From Bimuria novae-zelandiae CBS 107.79 (taxonomy: Eukaryota; Ascomycota; Dothideomycetes; Pleosporales; Didymosphaeriaceae), in NCBI GenBank assembly GCA_010015655.1, contig ML976665.1, positions 791,903-855,902 of the forward strand: 64,000 nt of DNA, written 5' to 3'. Numbering within the stretch: position 1 is the first letter of the stretch; each line of letters begins with the position of its first letter. Shown here in pieces: positions 35,641 to 46,283 of the stretch. Position numbers and translations under genes: made by a program. The notes below the pieces were generated by a model. The model was not told where the DNA came from and searched no databases. It was given only the letters and a program-made list of their open reading frames with translations.

Positions 35641-35672
35641 ATATCTAACAATCGAAAAGTTGGTGTTTGGTG

Positions 35673-35838
35673 TAGGATTAGGTGGCGATATGCCTGTGGC
35701 TCTAAAAGAGCTGAGGATAGTTAATTCCTTAAAGGAGGCCTTCCACGCATTCTAGAATAAGGGGAAGAAGTCGTCTTTAGTGATAGAAGCTAGGCCTTAG
35801 CTTCTATAAAGGTATCGTGATAGCTCTGCTAAGTATAC
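35673..35838 (-). pseudogene. Pogo-like transposase, middle fragment between the two LINEs
   Basis: Only 166 bp lie between the LINEs. The minus strand reads on from the N-terminal fragment (LAELSRYLY, DDFFPLF, NAWKASF, ATGISPPNP), the conserved region after the DDD core in fungal pogo transposases. Its ends are the target-site duplications of the two LINEs: TCTGCTAAGTATAC (35825-35838) and TAGGATTAGGTGGC (35673-35686). Confidence 0.9.
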
Positions 35839-36110
35839 ACCTTCACCAACTTTAGGAATTTCGAGAAAGTGGTAAAAATTGCGAAATCTTTATCCTGTTT
35901 ATCTTACTTTCACCTGAAATCCTACTCCTAGCCATTCTCAGGCACCGCACGCGTGCGGTGGGCTAATAATAGCGATAGAGACGCCTTAAAGGCCCCTTTT
36001 GGGGGCCTCTATAGCGACCCGCCCCGCAGACCCTGAGTCTGCGCGATAGACTAACATCTAGCACCCCTCTAGGAAGCGCTAATAGACTGATATCTGCCCT
36101 CCTAGACGCC
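35839..36110 (+). promoter_or_regulatory. LINE 2 5' UTR with three perfect inverted repeats
   Basis: Within about 100 bp are CACCGCACGCGTGCGGTG (35943-35960, an 18-bp perfect palindrome), a hairpin AGGCCCC/GGGGCCT with a 5-nt loop (35990-36008) and a hairpin CGCAGAC/GTCTGCG with a 5-nt loop (36025-36043). LINE 5' UTRs hold internal promoters, so these could be transcription-factor or RNA structures; this is inference. Confidence 0.6.
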
Positions 36111-37695
36111 TTTCCTTTAGTGGAGGCGTGCCTATCCGCCTAGAAGCTGCTATAGATATAGTGGCTAATACCTTTACCTTCCACCTTACGGCTGCGCGCA
36201 AGGCGGTAGAGACCTAAGAGAAAGTTATAATAACTATAGCTAAAGCTATTAACTACTACGTTGCTAATCTTAAGCGCCTAGAGGAGCTGGCGGCTGCCTC
36301 TACCCTCTATAATCGCCTTATACAGACACTGAAAAATTCGGCTACGCTAAGCCCTCGTCCGAATGTAGCTAGGACCGGCTACGACTCGACAACCACCGCC
36401 TACACTATAGACAGCGACAGCGGCCTTGCCGCCCAGCCCTAGAGGACATGGGCAAGCGTAGCATCCGCCTCCCATGGAGACAGCGGATACACGACGACCA
36501 CAGGCAGTAGTAGGAAATCCACAACCACAGATAAGTGGCAAACCACACCTAGACAGGTAATAGACCTACGGATTTTACTTATAGTCGCGGACCTGGCTAA
36601 CTGGTTAGGCCAGACCTTTGCCTTTACTATACGAACGGCTATCTACGCCGCTATAGGGCTCGACCCTAGCGCTATCCCTACAGCTATAAGGACCCGTACT
36701 GGGTGGGCCATCACCCTAGCCTCTAACGACATACGACAGCAACTTATGGAATAGGAAAAGAAGGAATTAATAATAAGATCTATTAAAGCTAATAGCGCTA
36801 AGTTACCCACGCGATGGGTTAACTATACCGTACCTAGAGTACCTAATAGCTACTACTCGCTGCTAGGGGAAGACGTGCCCTACTCCCTCTAAATAATAGC
36901 GAATGAGGTTTATACGCAGATAAAATAACACCCTGTAAACTATTATCCCTCTTAATATAGCCCTGATTAATTTGGACATACTACCTAGATAGTGTCCTTT
37001 AAAAAGCCTGCGGCGGCTTTTTGCCTCTTCGGTGCCAGCGACCTTTCCCGCGAGATAAGCAAGAAGCGAGCTATAGAACGCTATGACCCTAGCTGCCAGG
37101 GCTACTGCAACGCAGCACGCTGCACACGCACACCCTGCTGTTGTAACTATAGAAAGAAACCTAGCGAGCACGAAGGTCTAATAGGAGACAACTACGCTTA
37201 TAAATAATAATGCCCTAACTATCGCGGCCCACACGCCGCAGACGACCCCACCTACCTAGTTAAACCTAGGCAAGTGAATAGCCGCATTATTTAATTAACT
37301 CGCCACGAACTAGCGACACTAAGATACGCTAGATAAAAGGCCTTTAACTAGTTACACAACCTACACCCTTAACCCGAGCCCACCGCCTAGGGCTAGGGCA
37401 CCTCCCCTAGCGGAGAAGACAACAACCAAACTAAGCCTGTGTTAATAATACCAAGTTAGCCAGAGCAGGAACTGGTGACCTAAAGCCATCGTCCCCTAAG
37501 AGGACCTCGACGCTCGACCCTGTACCCTGACACCGCCTTACGACAAGCCGCTCCACGCCTATTAAACAGGCCTATGCGGTCCTCTGCGCCCATAAGCGGC
37601 AGCCTAAACCTCGCCGCGCTTTCTGCCAGAAGCGCGAGACAGGAAGAGCACACATAGTCCTCCTTACAGGAGGACCAGACCATGGACGAATTCTT
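36110..37695 (+). pseudogene. LINE 2 ORF1 (gag-like), decayed
   Basis: Plus-strand text with scattered TAG/TAA. The C-terminal part around 37100-37260 is a Cys-rich nucleic-acid-binding region (CQGYCNAARCTRTPCCCNY, then CPNYRGPHAADDPTYL), typical of Tad-like ORF1, with several Cys changed to Tyr. The N-terminal part (FHLTAARKAVET near 36180) resembles the helical region of such proteins. The start is not certain. Confidence 0.75.
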
Positions 37696-37701
37696 AAGCT
37701 A

Positions 37702-40700
37702 ATGAGGAACAACCGCCGCAGACCTACCCTACGCAGGGAGCCTGACATTAAAGTATGCTAGATAAATATTAGTAAAAGCGGCCCAGCACATATAGCCGCC
37801 CTTAAGATTACTTTTAGGAAGGGCATCGACGTTATCTACATGCAAGAGCCGGCTACCTAGCCAGGCACACGTACTTTAAACCACCCTGACTATAACCTCT
37901 ACCTACTAGTGGATGGCTAGGACAGTCGGGAGACCTAGGAGGCAGACCGCCCCCAGGTCCTTATCTTTACCCGTAAGGGAAACTAATTGAAAATCACACT
38001 ACGTATTCTACTCTATAACTAGGACATATAGTAGATTAACGTTAATAGAATCTTAATACTTAATGCCTACCGGGCGCTACAGACTACGCCCGTTCTTAAC
38101 TATATTACCTACCTCACCCCGCCTAACAGATGCCTAGCTGGGGGCGACCTTAACGCTAAACATGACATGTTCGAACCTAGTATCACGACTACACATGGCG
38201 GCGCCGAACTGGCCTAATAGGCCATAGACAGCGGCATAGACTATATTAGAGAGCCCGGGGTCCCTACCCACCGTGCGGGACACGTTATAGACCTCTCCTT
38301 CTACAATATCCCCTTCGCTACTATAGCGGTACGAGCGGACATAAACTGCGGCTTAGACCACAACACGCTAGTTACTACGATACCTGGCAGGGGATAGGAG
38401 CCACTCAACTAGTTCTAATATAGGATCCCCACTACGAAGCTCTCGCTATTTATTAACGCTATTGCTAATAGGATAAAGGGCACCCCTAGCTTAAATAGGC
38501 CATAGACTTGTAAGCATGTTAACAGGCGCGTTGCTGCCCTAGAAGAAGTCCTTATAAATGCCCTAGAGATAGCAGGCAGGAAGAAAAGAGGGATAGGCCA
38601 TTTGGCGCCGTAGTAGACGGACGCCTGTAAATAAGCTTACCAGGCACACTTAAACTCGCTAGACGGCCACACTAGGCAGGGCCCCTCCGAGGAGACGCGC
38701 ACCTTCTTAGCAATAGTCCATAAAGTAAAGAAGGAATACTAGCAATATACTATAGATAACGCGGCAAATGACTAAGAACTTTTCTAAATTATTAACTAGC
38801 ACAAGCTAGAACCTACTAGGACCTAGGCGCTAATAGTCTTTAGAGGCGTAGAGGCGACTAAGGATAAGGACAAGGCTAAGATGCTTTGACAAGCACTACT
38901 TTGCAGATTTACGCTAGAGGACGACCTGCTAGAACCGCCCTCCCCACAAGAGAACCCCACAATCCCTTAGGACACATACCTGTTTATTAAAGAGACGGAG
39001 CGCTGCGTAATTGGGGTCTTTAGCACCTTACCAGGCGTAGACAGTATAACCGTCCAGCTGCTCACAGCATGCTAGAACCACATTAGACAGTACGTTTGCG
39101 ATATCTACCGCGACCTACTTAAGCTTAATCACTACCCCGCCGCCTGGAAGGACGGAGAGATCGTGTTTATCAGGAAGCATGGCAAGAAGGACTACACGGT
39201 TCCAGGCTCTATGAGACCCCTCGCCATGCTACTCTGCCTTAGCAAGGGATTCGAAAGGATTGTCGCCCGGCGCATAGCCCACTTAGCTGTGCTATATAGC
39301 GTACTAAGCCCCTAATATGGAGGGGCTCTACCAAAAAGGTTAGCTATGGATTTAATTGCTGCCTTTACCCACGACGTAGAACTAGCCTTTAGTAAAGGCC
39401 AGCACGTCACTATGGTTACTATAGACGTGCTTGGGGCCTTTAACGCCCTCCTTATTAATCGCCTACTACACTAAATAAAAGAATAAGGCTGGCACTAAAA
39501 AGTGCTCGTGCTTACGCGCAACATTCTTATAAACTAACACATACTTGTCTACCACGGCCAATACCGATCCGGCCGCCACCTAGTGGCCTGCGGCACCCTA
39601 TAGGGCTCGCCCCTCTTACCGGTTATCTATATGCTATACCTGGCGGAACTTCTCCTCTAGGACACCACGCTGCGATTTGGATATGCTAACAACATTTGCC
39701 TATATAGAGCCACTCACAGCCTAGACTACAACGTTGAATAAATCGCGGAAGACGTCTGTAATATTATTAGATATAGCGCGGATAATAAGATTGCTTTCTT
39801 ACTAGATAAGCTCGAAATAATACATCTTACATAGTAGAAAGGAGACTACGCGCCTCCCTGTATTATTAATGAGAACCTCACCATATACCCTATTCTCCCC
39901 AGGAGTGGGAACGGGGCCCTGCGCTAGCTAGGCGTATAGTTTAATAGGAAGCTAACCTTTAAGGCCTACGTCGCAACTTGCGCCGCCAAGATAAGGGTTA
40001 TTGCACACTATATCCGCAGCTTAGCTTGGATTAAACACAGCCCCCTACTAGGATCCCTTTATAAGGCGGTGATTGCCTGCGTCCTCCCACGGCTCCTTTA
40101 CGGTGCGGAAGCCTAGTACGGAGGCAGAACTAAGCCCTCTAGAATTATGTGCTAATTAAGAAGCGCTAAAGTAAGTACTTAACTAGGCTGGCACATTAAC
40201 GCACTTAATAAAGTCCTTAAGCAGGTATATAGAGCTGTCGCGCTGGCCTATTAGACTACACCCACTATTACTATTTTCCAGGACGCAGGACTCCCCTTAG
40301 CGGTAGTAGCACTTAAGATATATAAGTTTCGCTTTGCAGCATACTTGCTAACGGTTAATAATAAACACTCGCTAACTACTAGGACCCTCTTGCCTATAGT
40401 TAAAAGAGGCCGAGGCGCAGGCCTCCCATAAAGAGCCTGCTTAAAGGTATAATAACTCGCACAGATTTTTAACCCAGTACCTTGATTGAATTTCCGCGCC
40501 CCCTACTACTCCCCCAGGAGCCGCACCGACCCTATAGACCGGGTAGCCAAGAAGGACGCCGCTTGTCTCTTTAAGGAGTAGTGGGCTCTCCTTTCACTAA
40601 CTACTATTACTGTCTTTTTAGACGGCTCCGAACAATAGATTGACGGCGTTAAACACGTCACGTACGGCTACGCTGTATACGAAGGATAGGCCCTTATCCT

Positions 40701-41445
40701 ATAAGGTAATGGCTCCCTTAACCCTAGGTCCTACGTTTTCGACGCTAAAGCTATTGGCGCTTGGCGGGGACTTGCCCACACGCTTATTACGCCTACCTAC
40801 TGGCTAAGACGCATATATATGTGCATTAACAGCACTTCTATTATATAGTGCATAAGAGGCAACCCGTCCCCCTCTTCGTAATAGGCGTTTGTTAGGTGCT
40901 AGGAGATAATAGAGAACCTAAATATCACTATTTAGTGGGCCCTAGGTTACTGCGAAATAGAAGGGAATAAATTGGCGGACTAGCTAGCCGACAACGCGGT
41001 AAAGTCTCCCCGACCTCTATACGGCATGGCAGCTAAGCCTATAGTCTTAGGCCTTAATTTAGACGTACGCGCCTATATAAGGAGCGCTAAGATAGACTGG
41101 TGGCGCGCCCGCTTACCCAAGTTATTTAAATAGTACATGCAGTGGGACCTTACTTACCGCCCTATAAAATAGCTAAAGGAGCTTACCCTCTAACGTCTAA
41201 CGCTTACTAAGCTCCTGTTTATGCGCACTTGCCACGGACACTACGCCTGGTACTATAAGAAATTTAGGCATAAAGACGCTGTTACAAAATGCCCCTGCGG
41301 CGTAGACCTAGCGCCTGACTACATCGTACACTGCCCACGATTAGTTCGAAAGTTTGGTTACTGGCCAAAGCGGCCAGCGTGCCCCCCTAACACCACTAGG
41401 GAAGGCGTGGAATACCTGAAGGCACTAGAGCTAAATAATTTCTAA
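37702..41445 (+). pseudogene. LINE 2 ORF2 (endonuclease-RT-RNase H), nonsense-mutated
   Basis: One frame of 1248 codons from ATG 37702 to the stop at 41443-41445, with many internal TAG/TAA and no frameshift noted. Endonuclease: VIYMQEP near 37830, GGDLNAKHD near 38140, DLSFYN near 38290. RT: SMRPLAMLLCLSKGFERIV near 39210-39265, VTIDVLGAFNALLINRLL near 39415-39470, active site FGYANN near 39680 (both Asp lost). RNase H begins near 40610 (FLDGSEQ). The C-terminal motif CHGHYAWYYKKFRHKDAVTKC to HCP lies at 41230-41335. Confidence 0.92.
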
Positions 41446-41741
41446 CTTTTACTTAAGCTTATAAAAGATTAAGCTGCTCCTACTCTACTCTTATTATTAG
41501 ACTATATGTATAATAGATAAACCCAGACACCTTAGCCTATAGGCAAGAAGACAAGGATTTAGCCCCCGCACGGAGGGGGGCGGACTCTTACGAGCCGCTG
41601 CAAGAGACGGCAATAGCTTTATAGCAAGAAACGCCTTTACTACTTTGGCTGGCCCCAAAGCAGCTGCTCGGCGCGTCCCCATGCCCTATGGGAGGCTTGA
41701 ACTTTACGTTCCTGGACGATAATTAATACTACTACTACTAC

Positions 41742-42748
41742 TCTGCTAAGTATACTGTTAATAGAGGCTTAAACATCGCAACGTCAAGTAGCTAAAGCGT
41801 ATAAGTTAAGTGAGGAGGCAGGACAGCAAGCAGGATCTTATGCTTATTATAATAGTTAATAAAGTCTATAGTAACATAAGATCCGTGGCCATCTATAATT
41901 AAAAGACGATATGATTGTTAAGTCTTCTCTTTTATACAGCAATCAAACACCTGCTTAAGCCAGGCAAGCCCGATATCGTTGTTCGTCCAGCCAGAGGATA
42001 ATAAGGTAATAAAGACTTTATGTTCTCCTGCCTTAATATCCTCTACCCAGCTTAATTAGATGCCCTTGTTGGCGGCCTCATAAATAAGGCTTAGCGGCAG
42101 AGCTGATCCATCAGCGCAGATACATGCCAGGAGCGTAATCCATGCGCGATTGCTATCTTAGAGTAATGCCCTAACCTCCTTCTTCTCCCACATTCGTCTG
42201 CTAAATATTCTCTTTGATCTACCAATAATACCGATCAGGACGCCTTTTTCATCCATATTGTAGATATGACGAGGATCTATGCGATATTCATCCATCTTAC
42301 TATATAGAAGGTTGAAATAGAGGCGATATTTATCCACTAAATTAGCTTTGTGGCGATTATTGTCCATCCCGACGGTCCATTAGGAGATGAGATGAATGCT
42401 GTGTCGGTTAATAAAGCGGGTAACCTAGCTCTCGCTAACTGGCTCCTTTGCTATCGTAGAGGCAAAATTCTGTATCATCTCTCTAGTAGGAGGTGTATAT
42501 CTCTTTGTGAGTCCTTCGATATATCGTACAAGCTCCTGCTCTTGTTGTGGTGTAAGTTTCTGCTGGTTGATATTCTTGGCTTCATTTGGGGCCTGAACGC
42601 GCTTGTGTCTTCGGGACAACGTAGTCCGATCTACACCATAGGTAGCCGCTATTTTTCTATATAAAAATTTTTCTCCTGGATCCAAAGATTGAATAGCTTC
42701 AATCGCATCTTCAATTGCCCCCATATTGGTGGAGTTACGACGCGTCAA
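41742..42748 (-). pseudogene. Pogo-like transposase, N-terminal fragment (HTH and DDD catalytic core)
   Basis: Starts at ATG 42748, about 25 bp inside the terminal repeat, with MTRRNSTNMGAIEDAIEAIQ, a psq/CENP-B type helix-turn-helix start, and RKIAATYGVDRTTLSRRHK about 30 residues on. The catalytic core keeps all three Asp: YNMDEKG near 42260, IIDGHGSYVT near 41895 and LLDVAMFKPL near 41785, with 35 residues between the second and third (DD35D, as in Fot1/pogo). Only a few stops occur (first at 42425-42427) and the two long open stretches are in the same frame. The gene is broken at 41741 by the plus-strand LINE, at a 14-15 bp duplication. Confidence 0.92.
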
Positions 42749-42772
42749 AGTTAGTGAGTCATTCAGTCTTTA

Positions 42773-42823
42773 GGTGTTGGGTGGCTCGTTACGCGAAGTG
42801 GCTCGGCACGCGCACAGACACGT
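42773..42823 (-). repeat. Right terminal inverted repeat of pogo element (51 bp)
   Basis: On the minus strand it starts ACGTGTCTGTGCGCGTGCCG. The TA target duplication follows at 42824-42825. Confidence 0.93.
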
Positions 42824-42825
42824 TA

Positions 42826-43560
42826 GCTCTTAATTTTATAAATCGCGATTAAAGGGCGCGTAATAATATTTATAAAAGTAAGTCTATTCTTTTTTTAGCA
42901 CGTGTACGACGTGGACCCTATAAGACTTTTCTATAATAAAGAGGTAGCCTTAGAGTAAAGGTGGAGAATAGACCTAGTAGCTACTACTTAGGATATAATA
43001 GAGAAATTCCGTGTAGTATTTAACTTTATATAAGCAAAGTTAGCTAACGCGTAGTAAGAGTAGGAGGTCTAAGTAAACTATAGCTATAAAAACGCCTTAA
43101 TTCTAAAAATTAAAAATAAAATATAATTAAAGTATAGGGAATACCTATCTAACGTATAACTAAGTAAGAAACTAGATTAAAAGAATAAAAAGTTTATAGT
43201 TAAAAGAGTAATTAAAACTTATATAGTAGAGCTAGACGTGCCTTTAGGGATGCACCTAGTATTTTACGTAGATAGGCTAAAGTTACACCCTAGGGATCCG
43301 TTGCCTAGCTAACGGATAGATAATTCCTAACTAGAGGCCATTTTCTAGGATAGGGAGGAGAAGTATAGAGTAGAAGATATTATGCAGAAAAAGCACTCTT
43401 TCTCTAATAAGGTTACGTAGTACCTTATTAAATAGTAAAATAATAAGTAGTAGATATAGACACTAGCTTTAGAGTTTTAAAATAATAAAGTTTTAAACTA
43501 CTAGGAGGAGTATACCGCTCCCTATAAAAATAAATAAAATAGGCTACTAAAGTATTTTAC
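42826..43560 (+). pseudogene. Gypsy C pol, last part (integrase C-terminus and chromodomain), decayed
   Basis: Resumes after the pogo insertion. The integrase C-terminal region reads VIKTYIVELDVPLG near 43210 and HLVFYVDRLKLHP near 43250-43290. A chromodomain-like segment follows at about 43360-43510 (EEKYRVEDI, then YLIK), matching the equivalent part of gypsy A. Dense TAG/TAA. Confidence 0.78.
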
Positions 43561-44410
43561 TTAGAAAACGCTTCGTATCAGATATGCGTAGGAAGCCCTA
43601 GGCCACAGGCCAGGAATTAAAAGGTAGGAGCTTAGCACGCCTAGGGCCAAGCTCGTTTTAATATAAAGTAAAAGCCTTAAATAATGTTTAGATATAGAGT
43701 AAGGAAGTAGAGAATAAAGGAGTAATTAATTTTATTCCTTAAATAAGAGAAACTAGAGGCATACTATTTAATAAGTTACTATAATTTAGTAAAATAGATT
43801 CTAAATAAGCTATAAAACGCAGGCTAAATAACGCTAGAACTTAAGTATCTTTAATTAAGAACTTAAGGTTGCTACCCTTAAGGAGCGCTTCTAAAAGCAT
43901 AGGTTAATATAGGGTTTAAAGGGTAGGCTAAATAGATAAGACTTACTACTAGCTATCTTAGGTAGAGATATTACGTTAAGGGGCGAACTTAGCTTAGAGC
44001 TATATTTAAGGATTATCTTAGTTATAAAATAAAGTAAATTAAGCTGGTTATAAAAGACCTTCTTACGAGAATCCTAATGATATTAGTAAAGAATTTAAGT
44101 AGATAGAATTAAAACTTACCTTCTTAGACTAGGTAACTTATAAAATTTATTTCAAAGTAGTTAAAATCTTACTTACTTAAATAATAAAAGCTATAGATCC
44201 CGCGCCGTACTAGTAAATACGTAGTTAGTATTTAAATTAAGCTTAGGGGCTTTATTATCTTTAGCGGACTTGGCTAAGGTATGCTTAAATTTAGTAAATA
44301 CTACTTTTTACTTTTTAGTAAACTAGCTAATATTTATTTTAAGCTTATTAGCTCGCCAGCCCTTCTCGCCCTTTAGCTAAGTAAAGATAATTTAAGTAAA
44401 AGACTCCTTT

Positions 44411-44678
44411 TGTCGGGAGGACTTGTTGCACTAGTGCTAAAAGGAAATACTTGATAACGAGTTACATTGGGTTGATTGATGCTTTCTTTTCGTTCTATCT
44501 ACTGAGGAGTGAAGTATATCGCGGGGTATGGAAGCTAGTCCCATATGGGGTTCGCTCCATACACATAGTGTTTTGCAACACGATAGAGGCCTTGATAACT
44601 ATTGACAGAATGCTCGCTCCTCCGCACACGCACCTTCCTTGTAACATGCTTAAGGCCGTTGAAGTTGTTAATCCGACA
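44411..44678. repeat. Solo LTR (268 bp) in the gypsy C tail
   Basis: Starts TGTCGGGAGG and ends TAATCCGACA (6-bp terminal inverted repeat TGTCGG/CCGACA), with a perfect target-site duplication CCTTT at 44406-44410 and 44679-44683. It is not RIP-mutated, in sharp contrast to its surroundings. Confidence 0.92.
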
Positions 44679-45183
44679 CCTTTTTAGTTATAAAACGCTA
44701 GACCTGTTAACGCGTTAAGTAGGGAATATATAGCTCAAAGAATAAGACTTATTAATTTAGTATAGTAAGCGCTATCCTTTACGTACTTAATATAAAAAGT
44801 AGCACGCTTACTACTAAAAGAAACGTAGTTAACTCCCTTACTTAAGTAATCTATATATATAGAAGCTAATTACTATATATAGTAAATAACCTTCTTAGCA
44901 AAAGCTTTATCCTCTAGTAAGAGGTTAATCTTAAGACTATTAATAGCCTAAGAGAATTAGCTGGGAACTTAAAAATAAAACCAAAAAACTTATTTAATAA
45001 TAGCTATTTATAGTCTAGAGCTTTAGGAATGCCTTAAGGATACGCGTAAGGCTAGTAAAAAAGTAAAGTTTTATTTTTTTTATAAAAAAAAGCTACTAGG
45101 AGTATAGCTACTAGCGTGTTTATCAGACTATAAATTAAGGCAGGACTTTTATAGCGTAGTTAAGATTTTAAAGAGAGGCATAA

Positions 45184-45614
45184 TGTTAAGCCCCAAGGGA
45201 TAGCTAGTCCTAAGAGGGTTAGGGTTAGTTCTCAGACAAGAGTATTAATAATATAGGTAAGGGGTATTAATAGCTTACGCGTATTAATAGGGGCATTAGT
45301 ATTAAAAGTGTGTATAGCATAATTAAATTAATAAGAGTCTAAGTTAAATCTAAACGATAAATTAGTAAACAGGTTAAATATAATAGTAGAAGACTACTAT
45401 CGCGTTCCTATATATATATTAGTCGTCCCACGAATCCCAAGAGTCCCAGGAGTCCCAAAGTCCCATGTGCCAAGATACTTCTGGGATGCCCAATTCTTCT
45501 GGGACGCGTGACTTAATTACGTGACTTGTGGCTAAGTCAGGAATCTTAGCTGGCCGCATGGATAAGTGTCCCTGCCCCGCCCTGCGTCATGTTGGATCTT
45601 AACAGATCTTAACA
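45184..45614. repeat. Solo LTR (431 bp) related to the gypsy B LTR
   Basis: Starts TGTTAAGCCCCAAGGGATAG, ends GATCTTAACA, with a perfect target-site duplication CATAA at 45179-45183 and 45615-45619. The first ~230 bp align with the gypsy B LTR (GATAGCTA, AGCTTACGCG, GTGTGTATAGCATAATTAAA blocks). The second half diverges and contains short repeats of AGTCCCA (45425-45465). Confidence 0.9.
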
Positions 45615-45973
45615 CATAATAATTAATCGCGAAGTAAAAATAATACAGGGCTAAGTAAGACGCTTATAAAACTAGGCTTTAGAGTAAAAATATAAAATAA
45701 GGGACTTAAAACACTACAGACGAGCTTTTGCTGCAAAAGTTACGCTAATATAGAGTATAAATAGGCACCTAATTAAAAAGGTAAATATAACTTACTACCT
45801 AGAAAACTGCGCTTACTATTACGCTAAGGTAAATAGTAAAAAGAAATAGTCTTTATAGAATAATAATTTCTAGCCTAATATCTAGAATATGGCGAACCCT
45901 ATAAGTCTAATAAATTTAAATAAGAAATTTTTTCTCTTCTCCTGCTACACGATTAGAGGGGGGGGGGAAGCTA

Positions 45974-46214
45974 TATTAAAGGCTAGGCCTCTAAAGTACT
46001 TAGCTAAGAAACTTTTTAGCCTAAGCCTTAAGTAACTCTAAGAGCTATTAGGGTACCTTTGAAGTATTAGAAAATAGACCTAGCCCTTTTACAGTTAGTC
46101 CTCTTTACTTGGAAGCTATATATATAGCGTAGGGAGGAGCTACTTAAACTCTTTATTAAATTTATCTGTATTCTTCTGGCATCTCAGGTCCCCCGGACCC
46201 AAAGCCCCCTTACA
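45974..46214 (+). repeat. 3' LTR of gypsy C (241 bp)
   Basis: Starts TATTAAAGGCTAGGCCTC (TG changed to TA) after a G-rich purine tract and ends CCCCCTTACA. Same length as the 5' LTR. Confidence 0.9.
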
Positions 46215-46283
46215 GGTTATACTATGTAATTCTCTAAATATATATATATACTATTAATAGATACATACACTATATTTTAAAAT

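Larger units (their letters stand above)
29636..35672 (-). mobile_element. LINE 1: Tad-like non-LTR retrotransposon, minus strand, apparently full length
   Basis: 6037 bp flanked by TAGGATCAGGTGGC (29622-29635) and TAGGATTAGGTGGC (35673-35686), a 14-bp duplication with one transition. The 3' end (left) is a short (CTAA)n tail on the minus strand (29638-29655). ORF1 has a zinc-knuckle region; ORF2 has endonuclease, RT, RNase H and a C-terminal Cys/His motif, the Tad clade order. Catalytic motifs survive despite many stops, so it is younger or less RIP-exposed than LINE 2. Confidence 0.92.
35839..41740 (+). mobile_element. LINE 2: Tad-like non-LTR retrotransposon, plus strand, apparently full length
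   Basis: 5902 bp flanked by TCTGCTAAGTATAC at 35825-35838 and 41742-41755 (14 bp; 15 if the preceding C is counted). The 3' tail is (TAC)5 at 41727-41741. ORF1 (about 36110-37690) and ORF2 (37702-41445) are followed by a 0.3-kb 3' UTR. It is a different family from LINE 1, with which it lies head to head inside the pogo gene, 166 bp apart. Nearly all damage is nonsense or missense of RIP type. Confidence 0.93.
28744..42823 (-). mobile_element. Pogo/Fot-like DNA transposon split by two LINEs
   Basis: 51-bp terminal inverted repeats (28744-28794, 42773-42823), each starting ACGT and flanked by TA (28742-28743, 42824-42825). The transposase is on the minus strand, in three fragments separated by the LINEs. 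Removing each LINE with one duplication copy restores continuous transposase text. Unspliced length without the LINEs is about 2.1 kb, normal for this group. It inserted into gypsy C integrase and is less RIP-damaged than its host. Confidence 0.92.
43561..45973 (+). other. Gypsy C tail between chromodomain and 3' LTR, unassigned, with two solo LTRs
   Basis: Without the solo LTRs (44411-44678, 45184-45614) about 1.7 kb remain, similar in length and place to the gypsy A tail. A plus-strand frame near 43850-44030 reads plausibly (GRDITLRGELSLELYLRIIL) but matches no family I know. It ends in a G-run purine tract (45957-45969) before the 3' LTR. Confidence 0.45.
21876..46214 (+). mobile_element. 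Gypsy C: Ty3/gypsy chromodomain retrotransposon carrying several nested insertions
   Basis: LTR pair 21876-22116 and 45974-46214, both 241 bp. Flanks are GGATA (21871-21875) and GGTTA (46215-46219), an imperfect 4-of-5 duplication. Insertions inside it are a solo LTR in gag (23081-23335), a gag-only copia-like element in RT (24830-26755), a pogo element in integrase (28744-42823) and solo LTRs at 44411-44678 and 45184-45614. Removing them leaves a gypsy-sized element with gag, RT, RNase H, integrase and chromodomain. Heavily RIP-mutated. Confidence 0.88.

Noticed and set aside
36992..37207. Small Cys-rich protein (71 aa) as a secreted effector
   Set aside because: It is the zinc-knuckle part of LINE 2 ORF1, with no signal peptide.
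29636..41740. The two LINEs as one element with a twin-priming 5' inversion
   Set aside because: Each has its own ORF1, endonuclease, RT, RNase H, tail and duplication, and they are different families separated by pogo sequence.
29724..41750. TGCTAAG at 29724-29730 and 41744-41750 as a duplication around both LINEs together
   Set aside because: TGCTAAG occurs several times. The 14-15 bp repeats at 35825/41742 and 29622/35673 are longer and restore the transposase frame at both junctions.
42350..42664. Plus-strand 104-aa frame as a gene
   Set aside because: Antisense of the pogo transposase N-terminus; no features of its own.
44451..44687. 78-aa open frame as a gene
   Set aside because: It lies almost wholly inside a solo LTR with a perfect duplication; open only because the LTR is not RIP-mutated.
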